From NCBI GenBank assembly GCA_022578965.1, contig MU400559.1, forward strand, positions 124,001-188,000: 64,000 nucleotides of DNA, in the 5' to 3' direction. The notes below the pieces were generated by a model. That model saw only the letters and a program-made list of their open reading frames with translations. It was not told where the DNA came from and ran no database searches. The translations under genes and the position numbers were made by a program. Positions 24,002 to 36,414 of this stretch are shown here, piece by piece; positions within the stretch are counted from its first letter, which is position 1; each line of letters opens with the position of its first letter. The stretch is from Xylaria sp. FL1777 (lineage: Eukaryota > Ascomycota > Sordariomycetes > Xylariales > Xylariaceae).

Positions 24002-25424
24002 ATGTCGACCAGGATACTGTCCAAGGAAAGCCTCGCCTTTCCGTCCATGGGCGCGCTGCGCGCTATCACTATCATCGAACGGGTCGGATCAGTCCTCTCT
24101 TTATTAGGATGTATCTTTATTATCATTACCTTCTTAACATCGAGTGCCTTCCGCAAGCCTATCAATCGCCTCGTATTCTATGCCTCATTCGGCAACATGG
24201 CGGTCAACGTTGGAACACTCATAGCTAGGGCATATGTCGACGACGAGAACTCAGTGGGGTGCCAGATTCAGGGCTTCTTGATCCAGCAGTAAGCCTCTCG
24301 TCCCTTGGTGTGTGTTTGCATTTAAATTAAGTATGCGCTAGGTTCTTACCCTCGGATGCTCTATGGGCCTTTGCCATGGCCTTCAATGTTTATCTAACAT
24401 TTTACTTCAAATTTGATGCTCAGAAGCTTAAGAGGATGGAGAAGTGGTACCTCTTGATTTGCTACGGAGTACCTTTTCCACCAGCACTGAGTTACATTTT
24501 CATATCGACCAAGTCGAAGGGAAGGATTTACGGCGACGCGATTCTATGGTGCTGGGTGGATTCCTCGTGGGATGTCCTCAGAGTCGCGACGTTCTATGGG
24601 CCAATTTGGTAAGTGCTTCATAAGATTATTAGACTATCATTATACTGACATGACGCAGGGTTGTTATCTTGGCCACGTTCTTTATTTATATTCGAGCTGG
24701 CAGGGAAATCTATCGGAAACGTAGACAGTTGCGTAAAGCCGATAGCAGCAGCCACGGACACGACTACGAGATGTCCCAGTTGGGCGAACTTTATTCGAAG
24801 AAGACGACGGTCACCACAGAGATCAGCGTCACGTCAGAGTCTGTAGCCCAGAGCCATCAAAAAGCCCAAGATGAACTTCGGGATGTTGAATCAAAGGCAG
24901 ACTCGGTGCCTAGCGCCTACTCAATCATGATTTCCTCAGGTCGTCGTCAGGCCCCCGCGATTCCAAACAATCAGAATTCGCCGGCGAATACGTCTCAAGG
25001 CAAGGGGAAAAAGAAAAAGAACAACGAAGCTAGTAGTGCGGCTTGGGTCTACACAAAATGCGCCATCCTTTTCTTCACTGCTCTCCTCGTTACTTGGATC
25101 CCGTCATCGGCAAACAGGGTGTACAGTCTTGTCCACACGGGTCAAACGGTAGTGGCGTTGGAGATTCTGAGTGCCATCGTCCTCCCTCTCCAAGGCTTCT
25201 GGAATGCAACCATCTACTGTGTCACTTCTTGGGCTGCGGTCAAGTTGTTCTTCTCAGAACTCGGCCATCGCATGACGGGCGATTCACCTTCGGACTTCGC
25301 GGGACCATCTAAAGAACAGCGCAACATGACGTTCAACCTCAGGGGCCGGAATCACAAAGAAGAAGACACGGACAGCATGACGGAACTTGCCGGCAATGCG
25401 ATACCGATGCCGAAATCATCGTGA
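24002..25424 (+). CDS. cAMP-receptor-like G-protein-coupled receptor
   Basis: Proposed exons 24002-24288, 24342-24608 and 24659-25424, giving 439 residues. Seven hydrophobic segments are visible: VLSLLGCIFIIITFL, LVFYASFGNMAVNVGTLI, SDALWAFAMAFNVYLTFY, WYLLICYGVPFPPALSYIFI, TFYGPIWVVILATFFIYI, CAILFFTALLVTWIPSSANR and ILSAIVLPLQGFWNATIYC. The FRKPINRLVFYAS loop, the DALWAFAMA helix and the WCW-D-LR-TFYGP sequence are typical of fungal receptors related to Dictyostelium cAMP receptors (Git3/GprH-like classes). The third intracellular loop is long (about 125 residues), Ser/Thr-rich, and has a KGKGKKKK basic patch before helix 6. The cytosolic tail is about 60 residues. It should signal from the plasma membrane through heterotrimeric G proteins; the ligand is unknown. 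Both introns keep frame by splitting codons. Confidence 0.92.
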
Positions 25425-25920
25425 AAATAATATGACTACAAAATAATATCTTGCTACCTGCTTCCCCAGACTGTCTACGTTAACTAATGTCACTGTGTGG
25501 GTGGGTCTGCGGCGTTGGGCCATACTTATATGTACAAGTTCGATTCTCCTTTGTCCCTATTGACGACCACATCATTCTAATACCTAGCGTACATAAAAAG
25601 TCTGGATGGATACTTTCCTTGGGAGGAGGGAGGGGCGGAGGGGAAATGGTTGGCGATTCCACATGCAATATACCCTGGCGTTTCCATGACTTCTCTCCCG
25701 AGCAGACGGCGATACCCAATAATAATCTCTACCTCTTTCGGCCGAGTGATTAAAGCCGCAGTACCTCCGGGGTATTCGACGATCAGAAGTGGAAGCCAAG
25801 CCCGGCGCCATCGCAAAGGTGCATGACCCCTTGCATGAGCAGAAACAGCTTGGTAGCGAGATGCACCGACGGGCCGCGTGCTTTGGCATTCCCCAGGTTG
25901 CACTTTGCTGCTGGGCAGGG

Positions 25921-25959
25921 TTGGACGTATAGATTGGACGTATAGATTGGACGTATAGA
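25921..25959. repeat. 13-bp tandem repeat, three perfect copies
   Basis: The unit TTGGACGTATAGA occurs three times head to tail without a mismatch, in non-coding DNA about 500 bp downstream of the receptor gene. Confidence 0.95.
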
Positions 25960-28663
25960 TTTCAGCTTGAGCTTGATCATGCGCACGAAACAGGGTAAGT
26001 AGAAGCGATTCTAGAAGCGTGTCCAATTGCTCTATTGCTCTAGACTGGCAGGTTACCTAACCTACCTAGGCACACAGCAGGATCACTTAACTTACATGTA
26101 CACGTGTAGACATGTAGGGATAAGTGGTAGAGGTACCTGAGCGGGTCAGGCCGAGGCTAGATTAGGTTAGGATGTCTCCATGCGCTCTTGCATGCGTAAG
26201 GTACGCAAAACCTCTACGAAGTAGTTTCCCCCGCCGGCCCGCCTAGTCTAACCTATAAGTAGGCCACTTACATAACGCTAATGGAGCGTGATGGAGTCTG
26301 ATGGAGCAACGAGCTGTTGGTACGTTTGAAGAATCCATACTACTGCACAGTGGTAGACTGATCTGGCCCACGCTCGGACGATGTACTACGGCAGTGTGAA
26401 CAGACTAAGGGAAGAAAAAAATTGCAAACTAAGAACAGAAACGGTGTGGAGGGAGATATGGCAACCCTATCCGCTATTGCGTGGCACGTACTTACATCCT
26501 GCGCCCTGCTTCTTATCTTCCAGTAACACAATACGCAGTAGGTGCATTAATAAATTCGGTATATATATCTAGATGAGAGATGTGAACCCGAGGACGGCAC
26601 ATACCGGTATGCCGTCTGCTACCTTGCCTGCGTCGGGAATAGTTACCGATTTCCCTGGTACCTAGTGTGGTAGTGATCGGCTGTACCGGTACGTAACGCC
26701 CGGTATATCTCCGGTATGGCTGGGTAACGAAGTGGACACCCGAGGTTGCCGTCCTTTAAGTCCTTTAAGTATGTATTTCGTCCCACTGCGCCGGTCACAA
26801 TTCCCTCCCTAAGACCCCACATATGCCGGAAATTTTTGGTCATCTACGAGACTTACCTAGTGTAGTAGGTAGGTATCTTGTTTAGCGTATCCTACGATGC
26901 ACGTTGGTGGTGGTGCACTGTAGAGACTGTAGGGAAGGAGTCGCATTACCGTAACTAGAATAGTGTCTGCGATCGGAATCTAGTACAAGGCTGGCATCGG
27001 GCTCCCAGTGCTCTGGTTCCGGCTTTGCAATTTACCCTATGCATCCGTACTTAGAAGTCAACTAGCTGCATGTAATCCTACTTTTTGGTTGCGGGGTTTG
27101 ACAGATTTATCACAAATTGAGACGTTTTGACTTGGGTCTTCCGTAGATATGCCTTTAAAACGCAAAACCGTCTGTCTTCTATCTGTCTATCTAGCCTACT
27201 TTCTCCCCCTTTTTGCGCTTGTGTCAGATGACTTCAATTTCAATGACTAGTCGTGAGTTAGACTATGTATGTGGTAGTGGGAGCTCTCGAGGTTATTAAG
27301 CTATGTGCGATCCAGGGTGAGTCAAGCTAGCTATCGAAACGCGAAACCGTGGGCGAGCATGAGTCGTGTGTTAGTAATATTCTCCTCTTGTGTACGTTAC
27401 ATAGTTCGATTTCGTCACAAAGTGTGACTGCGGTGATGGAACAGGACCAACTCCACACTAGCTGAGACTAGGTGGGAATTGGAACCCACTTCCATTAGCT
27501 AAGTGCTACTACGTAAGTAAAAGCATGACTACATACAGGGGATAGCACAGCTCTAAGAAGGGGGTACTGAGTAAGCAGATAGACGATAGAGGGTAGATTC
27601 GCATCTAGTTGAGGCTAGCATGTGTCGATCGTCCTTTCTTCTGGTATCTGTCGGACTGTCACATTTCTGTGGCGAGCGTTGAATAGTTCGTGACCCCACC
27701 ACATACGGCAGTTGATGCTCGGGTTGCCTTACAGGGTTTCGTGGGTGTCACACTATGTGACATGTGTGTGTGTGTTTGTATTCATCGTATCTTTTGGGGA
27801 TCTAATCCGCCACTAGAAATATCGTCAAACTTACCATGGATTATACATTCACCCTGTTGTCTCACAGTTACACTCAACCGATAATAGGGCCGACAAAGTC
27901 GGTACCTGCGTCGGAATAAAGGTAGTGAATGTGATGAGAGCAGAACAACAGGTTTCATTCCATCGTTTGCTTGTGTTCTTGCTTGCTGGCACAAGATATA
28001 GAGTGGAGTAGATAAGAAGAAATGAGTATTTGGTAGAAGATGTGGTTGTATTGGAAAATACACTAGAGAGGTGCAGGAACTATTAGAAAGCTACCTACTT
28101 AGCTACACATGAATGCCTTGTATGTCGTACGACCTCCTCATGAACACCTATCGGCTGTAACTAAGGTACCCTACCTATGAGATGAATCTGCAAGGCTCCA
28201 CATGAGGCGCGAGTTTTTGGACGAACCTGTTGAACACCCTAATCCTTACTAGTGTTACGAATACAGAAGCAGTTTGCATATTAGATACTGGAAAGCTAGT
28301 ATGAGAGTCTCTAGGACTATTAGAGGTTTTGGGGGCTGAAAACAGAGACCCCTATCTTTTGCATAAGTTTTTGAAACTAGAACTTTTATAACCTTTGAGA
28401 TTTAGACTAGAAACTTAACTATACCTTGGCCCAATTGTCAGGGCTTATAATTCTTCATTCTAAACCGAGTGTATTGTTATTCATGAACATGCCTGTGGTT
28501 TAAAAGGGAGAATTAGAGGCGCCGCATGTTGATCAGAATCGGACGTCCAGTATTATCATGAGCCATGATCCGACAGCTCCGAAAATTAGACCACAGATGC
28601 ACTTAGATCATCAAAAGTGAGATCTAGCATCGGCCAATATTCAGATTTATGATTTTCTACACA

Positions 28664-28691
28664 GGAAAGTTCCGCTATTGCGGAACTTTCC
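28664..28691. repeat. Perfect inverted repeat (12-bp stems, 4-nt loop)
   Basis: GGAAAGTTCCGC is followed by TATT and then its exact reverse complement. The sequence could form a stable stem-loop in DNA or RNA. It lies within the gene-poor region, with no coding gene close by, so it is not an obvious terminator. Confidence 0.95.
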
Positions 28692-31600
28692 GCACCCAAG
28701 AAACATGTGGGTGGCGAGTAGACAGGGACTATTAATGACTTGGAAGTCTTCTAAACTAGTGCTTAGAAAGCTTAATTCATAGTTTATGAATATATGTATC
28801 TTAGTGTGAACTCGTTTCCGATTCCGCGAACTTAGCGCATAGTAGATTTCACATATTACACGTTCGTGGTGACATGAGAGGATCTTGAACCCCTGAAATA
28901 GCCTTCGAGACAAATAAAAAGCAAATGTATTAAGTAACCTATTATACGAGCAGGCGCGTATTCCCTGTTGTACTCACTGCACGGCAAGCTGTGTTAAGCA
29001 GCACTTTGAGACCTCTGGGCCGTTTGATGCTGCTGAGGTCTATGAAGTCACCAAGGCGATCAAAATTGACACCATCGGGCCGACATATCTTAAAGAGCCT
29101 CGTAGTTCTTCTTGAGAAACCCAGGAAATGGGTTCAGTGGGCTGCCGTGTCCACAGATGCCGCCTGTATCAGCCGTAATGGGGAGCATAATATCCGCAAT
29201 GTACACATGTACTGGTCTACGGACTATTGGAGGCTAGCTAGGACTTCTTCACGCTATCTGTTGATCTTTATTAGGTATCTTTTCTTTCTCTTTGATCTCC
29301 TATTCCCAACTTATATCCATACCACTTAGACCTATTTAGCACTAAGAAATGGACTACCCCAGAGCGATACACATCGCCTACCCTTGCCTTCGGCATATAT
29401 CCCGGGAAATTCTGAAAAACTTGTTAGTGTGTATCTGCTGAGCTATCCTTTATCATAGCTTTGTCCTAAGGGAGATAAGTGAGATTGACACTTGGGTACT
29501 GAGAATGGAACAAGCACCCAACATAGCGGCAATAAATTCATTGAAATGGAGAACGCGTAATGTTTTCCTTTTATTCAAGTAAACCGTGGTCATACTAAAA
29601 TAAGAATTAGCCCAACTAGCAGTAATTCCAGCCCTAAGTTGGCTTGAAACAGACTGTCGGAGCTACTAGTGAGAAGACGTCTTAGCAAGTTTTGAATACT
29701 ATGGATGGTAGCGAATTCCCCTAATGATATACTCGAGAGGCAAATGTCAAGAGGAGTCATAGAATAGAAGTAGCGTAGCCACGCCCAGCTGAAATGTCCG
29801 TCACAGCCGTATCGTCGCAGCAACGAGTAGTAGACTGAACTGTCTAACGTCGCTTACCCTTTTAATATTGTAGGCAGAGCGCATGACGACCTTATAGTTG
29901 TGCTCACACTGTTTGAACTCTTTAAAAAGTTCGAATTCATAAACTCTTCATAAATTGAAGACACTTTATGCCATAAACTTGTCATCTGCTGCTAGAAAAG
30001 CTTCGTATGATTTTGTACACTATGGAATAATAACACATTTCTATAATATTAACAGGCAACAACGAAGATTGCCGAAATGATTGCAGCCTATTTAAGTACG
30101 GAGATCATGTATTGGGATTTCAGAAGTGTTCCTGCTTTAAATGATTCTGATAGAATTATTTTATGTTCGAGAATTGGCCCTACTACTTAGTAGATCTATT
30201 AACGACGAGGCTGTCGTTGAGACAGGAGGCAAGTTTATTACGGTATATAGGTATATGCACTTTAATATCGTCCTACTTATGATTGCACACTAACTCCTAA
30301 ACAGCACCGTTTGGTAGAGATTCAGTGAAATGTATAGGATAGGTCGGTGGCAACAAATTTCAAATAATATAAGAATTCCAAACAAGTATCAAAAGTAGAT
30401 ACTCGCTTTGAATCTACAGCCACGATATCTGTTACTTGGTTGTTTCTCCCTTTTTCAAACACGTCCACTATATACGCATATTCGTATTAATACATCAATA
30501 TATTCCCTTCTAATTCATTTCCTAGTTCTCCTTGATTTGTGTCCTTGGCCCTCCGATATGTTGGGCGCCGTTCAGGGGTGAAGAGGTGTTTGCTTAGCTG
30601 GTTGCTCTGCTGACCTGCTTCAATATATATATGCCATGCAACACCGTGCTTACAGGTATGATTGGCATTGCCGACTGATGCCCAACTGACCACAGTAGGG
30701 AGCATAAAGAGAGTAATATAGCCTACTAAGGTATGGTAATGCTGTTGTCACTCGCCAAGTACTGGTGCCGAGGACTACAACCAGTTGATCACACGTCAGC
30801 AGAAATGGAACCGAAAATGCATGATAGAAGACACTGTCCCAGCATCTGAAAAAAGAAATTTAACTTTATTTCGTAACTAGCGCTTTTACCATTTTATTTG
30901 CTGATGGCTGATGGCCGATGGGTTGTCGTTAGTCCCCCATTTGCCTATTTTGAGAAGAGCTTGAATTAGTAACTTTCAATTTACAATATAGCAAATTCAT
31001 TTGACTCCCTTTTGATGGGATAGCATGAGATGTTGAAGTTCAAATAAATCCAGGAATATTTAAAAGTTTCATAGTGCAGCTGGTGAAGGAGTATTACAAC
31101 ATAAGGTAAGACGGCAACACAAAGTGACACCTCCAGATAGCTACAATATAGGATAAATGCATATGAAATGTAAATAGGCATACTAGAATGCTAAATAGAT
31201 CCTTAAATAGTGTAACTGCAAGGGCTACTAAGAACCTGGAATGGTCGTGTGAACAACTCAGAAATACCTATGAATTATCACGCCCATATGTATAGGGATA
31301 GGCTAAACACGAAAAGATCTCTATGCGGGTTTCCTGATATACTGGAGTGATTCTAACCGCTGAAAAGAACGTAATAGAATTCTTCAAATAACCAGGGAGC
31401 ACCAACAGACTGACTCCTTGACTGGTTGACTGGATAATTCGGGTGCCTCGATTTTGTAAAATAGCAAAGGCAATAGCGAGTATACATATATCCGAAGACT
31501 CTGTCGCTAAGTGCTTAGCTATGCTACAAGTAGCTTCACAAGGCCATCCCATATCCCACTCGCTGCATATGGTAAATCCCCCGTCTGTCTCATCGGTCAA

Positions 31601-34328
31601 TTATCAAGGGGGTGAGGGTTTCTGCACCCCGCGCATATCCCTTCGCTTACAAGATCAGTAATCACTGAAGTTTCAGCGGACATGCTGCACGGTGGCGCCT
31701 TTGGTTCGAGGTTTGCGCATCTCTCTGTAACTTCTTCGCTTAACACCACTATGTCGCAGTTCTCGCATACTGTCTGTCTATATTTGCACATCTAGTGCTG
31801 CGTTAGCGGGCGTGACAAGAGACACGAAAATGGTGGAATAGGATAACCCACGGTCAAAACCGAAGACTGAGGTTACTGATATTTAATCGACAAGCGTTCA
31901 AACGGACAGTATTTTGAGGTAGGCTATGTGACGGCGGCGAGCCGTGTTACGAACGGAGTAGGCTTTTGTTTTGGTGTATGAGCGTTAGGTTGAGCAGAAC
32001 TAATTGTGTAAGCATAGGAGATCTGGTTTATATACACGAGTTGGATACCCGTGCCCTTGTAATCAAAGCCTTCGACATCTCGAAACTTCCGGTCGAAGAT
32101 TCAAGCAAGCATAACCTACCACGAGAAGTCAAGGGAGATCTACTTAAGTGAGGGGTTATTATTGGAGGTAAGGGATCAGCAGACACGGTCAGTCAAACAT
32201 CGAACTTAGCAAGAGGCCAATGGAAATTTTGAACATTCATATGGTGATATCCGAGTCAGGTAACCATAAGTCGACCAGCTTGTCAAACAGACAGTGGAAT
32301 CTACGTTGCTGTAACATAGGTAGGGATGATTCCCACAAACCTCCCTCTCTGAGTCGCTTTTGTGCCAGGTTGTGGTAGAGATATAAGCCATAGTGATCAC
32401 ACTACACGACAACCCGAACTCTAAGTACGAAGTCTCTATACTTTATCAACGACATTGTTTAGAGGAAGGCCCCATAGAATATTATTCACGTCTGCTGTTT
32501 CATGCGCTCTACATGAGAAAAATTTGCTAAATTCTACTATACATACATTATTATTTCCTATCAAGGACTTACGCAAGCTCTCAGCAATTTCAACGGATCT
32601 GGAGCTGGGATTGTCATACTGTAGCACAGTTGGTGCGAGCTTGTCAACGAAGATTAGGCATCCGATTTCTAGAATACGTTCTACAAAGGTTCCGCGTGAT
32701 CTTTATCTCTTAGTGCTCTTCGTCGTATCTCCAACTGTCATGTAAAACGATGCCGTTGTTGCCATCAGTGCAACAACGGTATATATCCACTTCTACGCGA
32801 CACCAACGCGCAGGTGTCTGTGCTAGTTTGTACTGACCAGATCACCACGCCTAAGCATACTCATATTTCCGGTTGAGGTTATCGACGATCAATAGTTGCC
32901 ACGTGTAAGTATAACAAAGAGAGTATTCATGATTATGAAGGACCTACGCCAGTATCGAATTCTGTTTGCAAAACGATACATACCTACGAGAGATCTCATT
33001 CCACCCACCATGGTCGAAGTACAAGTAAATTGAAATTATTTTCGTGACGACCTGTGACCAAGTTTGCTTTGACGAAAGCAGACTATAGTTGTAGCTAGGA
33101 TAATATTGGTCAAAGGGAGCGGGGGTCGTGCTACAGTGTCGGCAAGTTTCCGTAATACCTATGATATACACTCAATATGTTCAACTTTAGCATAAACTTC
33201 AAGTTTGCTATTTTCTGTATATGTGACTCGTAGTAATAATTTATACGTATACAGAATAGTGTCAGAAATAGAGCTAGCTCCCATGATTTCTAGTAAGGAC
33301 ATATAAATATGGCCCGCCCGGCCCAACCAACTTTCACTCTTTCACATGTTAATTTTACATTTAAAAGAAAAAGAAACAGATGGGCTTCTCTTCTGAATTC
33401 CCCAATTGCACACTTGTATCACCGGAGATCTATAATGAACGTGATTTAGAGCTCATGAAACACAGCCATGATCGTAGTTATGTATAATAGTCGCATTCAG
33501 TATCATCACTGAAGTCTTGGTAAGTAATGTTTTAAAGGGAAAACTGGAGAGACTATGATTTTCAAATTATTGGTTCCCATTTCACTTAAGCACAAGTCAT
33601 TCAGCTACATACTTCTAATTTGTCTGTGAGGAGAGCCATAGTTTGACCGTAACACAGGCCAACCCCTTACATGCTCATTGAATAACCGATGACAGGAGAA
33701 GTGATCATATAACTACCGTACTACTAAGCAGAGGTAAGTGTGAACTACCACAAAGATACCGGTTTCCGAATGATCCATGATAAGAGCTGGCTAATCATAT
33801 GTCACGGTGCGACCATACTGTACATGGGTAACAACTTAACAAGTATCACAAAAATTACTGTCATCGTATGGGGTTCGGCACAATCATAACTTATAGCCGT
33901 CTTATAGAGAAAACCGCGTTTTCAGAGTCCCAACTATAGATTCGTTGATACAGATTCGATGCCCTTGAATTTCTAGATACAACTAGTTGTTATATTGTTG
34001 GTTAGCAAGTCAGTATCTTCGTATCGACAATACAATTGTCCACTCTAGATACAGATTGGGCGGACGCTAAACCTAGTACGACGATACGAGACGAAAAGAA
34101 GACTAGACGCGGACTTAAGGATAGTGATGAACCCCGTATCGTAGTCCGGCCTGCTCCGTCTGCATACTACGCTCATTACACTCCAATCAGGGATTCCTCC
34201 TTCTTCCCGCACGCTGCGCTGTCAACGCGACAAACCGACTGACTCTAGTGTTTATGAACGTGGAATTATAGGACCGGCATAGGCTGTTAACCTCAGAACG
34301 GCCAATACGAGCTCGGTCTCGCTTTATC

Positions 34329-35766
34329 ATGCCAGGAGACAATTTCTCAACAGAGCTTACCCCCACTTTAGAAGACCTTAGTAATACGTTTGTTCTTTCG
34401 TCTTCAGGGTCAGGGTCTGGCCAGGTCCTTTCTGAGATCCCGAAGGCCTTATCCGTTGACGATCCATCCCGGCAACGACGCGCGCACCTGAAGTCCAGAG
34501 CCGGTTGTAAGAACTGCAGGAAACGCCGGGTTAAGGTGGGTAGTCCTATTAGACAGTATTAGGTTGTATCAGGGGTTACGAATTGACTTGGGACACATAT
34601 AGTGTAGCGAGGAAACACCATGCACGAATTGTATTCGGAGAGGGGATCACTGTCAACGTCGTGATGTGCGCAGAACTAGCATGGCGTCTATCCCAAAAAT
34701 GTCGACGCAGTTCCCGAGTGCTAGCTCTAGATCGACAGACACCGTGAATCTCCTACACATGAAATTGTTTCACCATTTCCAAGCCAACACCCGTCAGACA
34801 CTCTTGTGTGGCCAGGAAGCTTGGGATCATGTACTGCAGCTTTCGTTTGAGTTCGACTACTTGATGAATGCCATACTGTGTGTCGCGGCTAGACACCTTT
34901 CTGTCGTCCGTCCAGACGACCCGACGTACGGAACAATAGCAGCTAATCACTTATGCCGTGCCTCATCCGGGCTTCGGAACGAATTGTCCAAAGGCAGCTG
35001 TTCGATTCACCTCGATTCATTCCTAGCAACATCAATCTTACTCTATTATGATACGTGGGCTAGCGCCGACTATTTTCTGCCATTACAAGAGGATGGCATA
35101 GCATCTGATGCATGGACAGACCGTGTCTTCGGGTTTAGTTCCAGCTTAAAAAAGACCTTGCTAACCTGTTTCCAACGCCCCTGGGAGCAGCCGTCCGTGT
35201 TTAGGCAATCTATCACGAAGAACCCGGGTGATGAGCTCGCTGCAGTATTCGAAACAAGCACAGATAAGCTAGCTAAGTACGAGGATTTCTTCTCATACCG
35301 CCGGCCTATTAGTATGGAGATGTTCACTGAACCTCTGGCAACCGTTATAAATGAAGGCCGGATAAACTCACATTCCAAGCCAGACTGCGCCTCTCAGACG
35401 GAAGTCGCAGCCGATCCAGCAGAAGATGCATATAATTCAGTTGTCCGTCGACTGTGCCTCATTCTTCCTCTCCTTAGTCAGGACGACTTATCACAACAAT
35501 CTATTTCCAACCCCGTGCAATCATCCATAGTCCCCTTGTTGGCGAGTTTCATCCTGTCCTTTCCATTGCTGGGATACAGTGCTTTCCCCACTTTGATTGA
35601 ACGCGGTGATTCGCACGCGCTCTTCGTCCTCTACCACTTTTATCGTGCCGTCAGAATACTCCTGTCCCACAAGGATTGGTGGTGGGCACACAAGCGGGCC
35701 GTCGTAGCAGAGGGGGTCTTGCGAGAGCGCTTGATCGGCAAGATAAATAATCGTTTCAAGGCGTAA
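34329..35766 (+). CDS. Zn(II)2Cys6 transcription factor, UPC2-like
   Basis: Exons 34329-34535 and 34603-35766, giving 456 residues. The intron falls between Lys69 and Cys70 in the middle of the zinc cluster; splicing restores a perfect C60-x2-C63-x6-C70-x5-C76-x2-C79-x6-C86 binuclear cluster (GCKNCRKRRVK, then CSEETPCTNC). Within about 30 residues comes the fungal activator region (LLHMKLFHHFQANT, EAWDHVLQLSFEFDYLMNAILCVAARHL), as in sterol-uptake-control-type (UPC2-like) regulators. It should be a nuclear DNA-binding regulator; targets are unknown. The neighbouring gene at 36415 is an oxidoreductase-like protein transcribed in the same direction, so local regulation is possible but unproven. 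The C-terminus (DWWWAHKRAVVAEGVLRERL) matches the end of the family, so the gene looks complete. Confidence 0.9.
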
Positions 35767-36414
35767 TGAAGCTCCGAGCCAGGTTACTGCTGCTTATATA
35801 GAGTCATAGACTTCAAAAATGTGGTATTGGTACCGACCTAACAAGTTTAATATCACAAGGTACACGATACAAGTAAGAGACTTTTGTATATATTTGAGAT
35901 TAGCTCATAAAAGTGTGTTAGAAGGACATGTCACTAATACCCCCTAAACGCTAAACTCAATGGTCACCTACTAGGTAGCTACCATCTTCGCAACTTTGCT
36001 TGCAGAAAATCCTTCAGGGGTTCATGACGGTGACGGAAATTCGAGATACCACGTAACCCAGATTCCGTCCCTAATCTAGATAGCAAATTAGGAACGAACG
36101 TAATCTCGATAATCCGACGTCACGATAGTTATAGTACTAGATCCTACCTAGTTACCGCGAATCAGCATTCTGAACGATTCCCATTTAGTCTCGTATCGCC
36201 TCATTCGGCCTAGTGGCAGGCAGGGGATCGTGAGACCGGGGATAAGAGCGAAGCGCGGGATCGATCTCTATACTTACTATTCATAACTACTGCTATAATA
36301 ATGTGAACTCTCATAGAATACAAAAGCGCATACTAATCTTAAACAGATGGTCAAGATGTCTATACTCAGAAACCCCCAACAGGCGAGGAGCGCAAGGAGC
36401 CACATAAGGATAAA
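35767..36414. other. Intergenic region
   Basis: About 650 bp between the transcription factor stop and the dehydrogenase start. No gene is seen. It should contain the terminator of the first and the promoter of the second. Confidence 0.5.

Larger units (their letters stand above)
25425..34328. other. Very long gene-poor region
   Basis: About 8.9 kb with no credible intact gene. Contents: a 13-bp tandem repeat (25921-25959), imperfect ATGGAG repeats (about 26280-26305), TAGG runs (about 26860-26873), a perfect 12-bp-stem hairpin (28664-28691), a faintly coding-like segment (about 28921-29115) and AT-rich blocks (for example 28,700-31,200). Open frames are short and lack domains. A gene-free stretch this long in an otherwise ordinary region suggests decayed mobile DNA or undetected non-coding transcription, but neither can be shown from the bases alone. 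Confidence 0.5.

Noticed and set aside
25577..26026. 149-codon minus frame downstream of the GPCR
   Set aside because: It crosses the 13-bp tandem repeat, has no recognisable domain and two overlapping frames of similar quality.
34036..34242. Frame with coding-like charged protein upstream of the Zn2Cys6 gene
   Set aside because: It starts with TTG, no splice-supported first exon was found, and it has no family match. It might be a gene relic.
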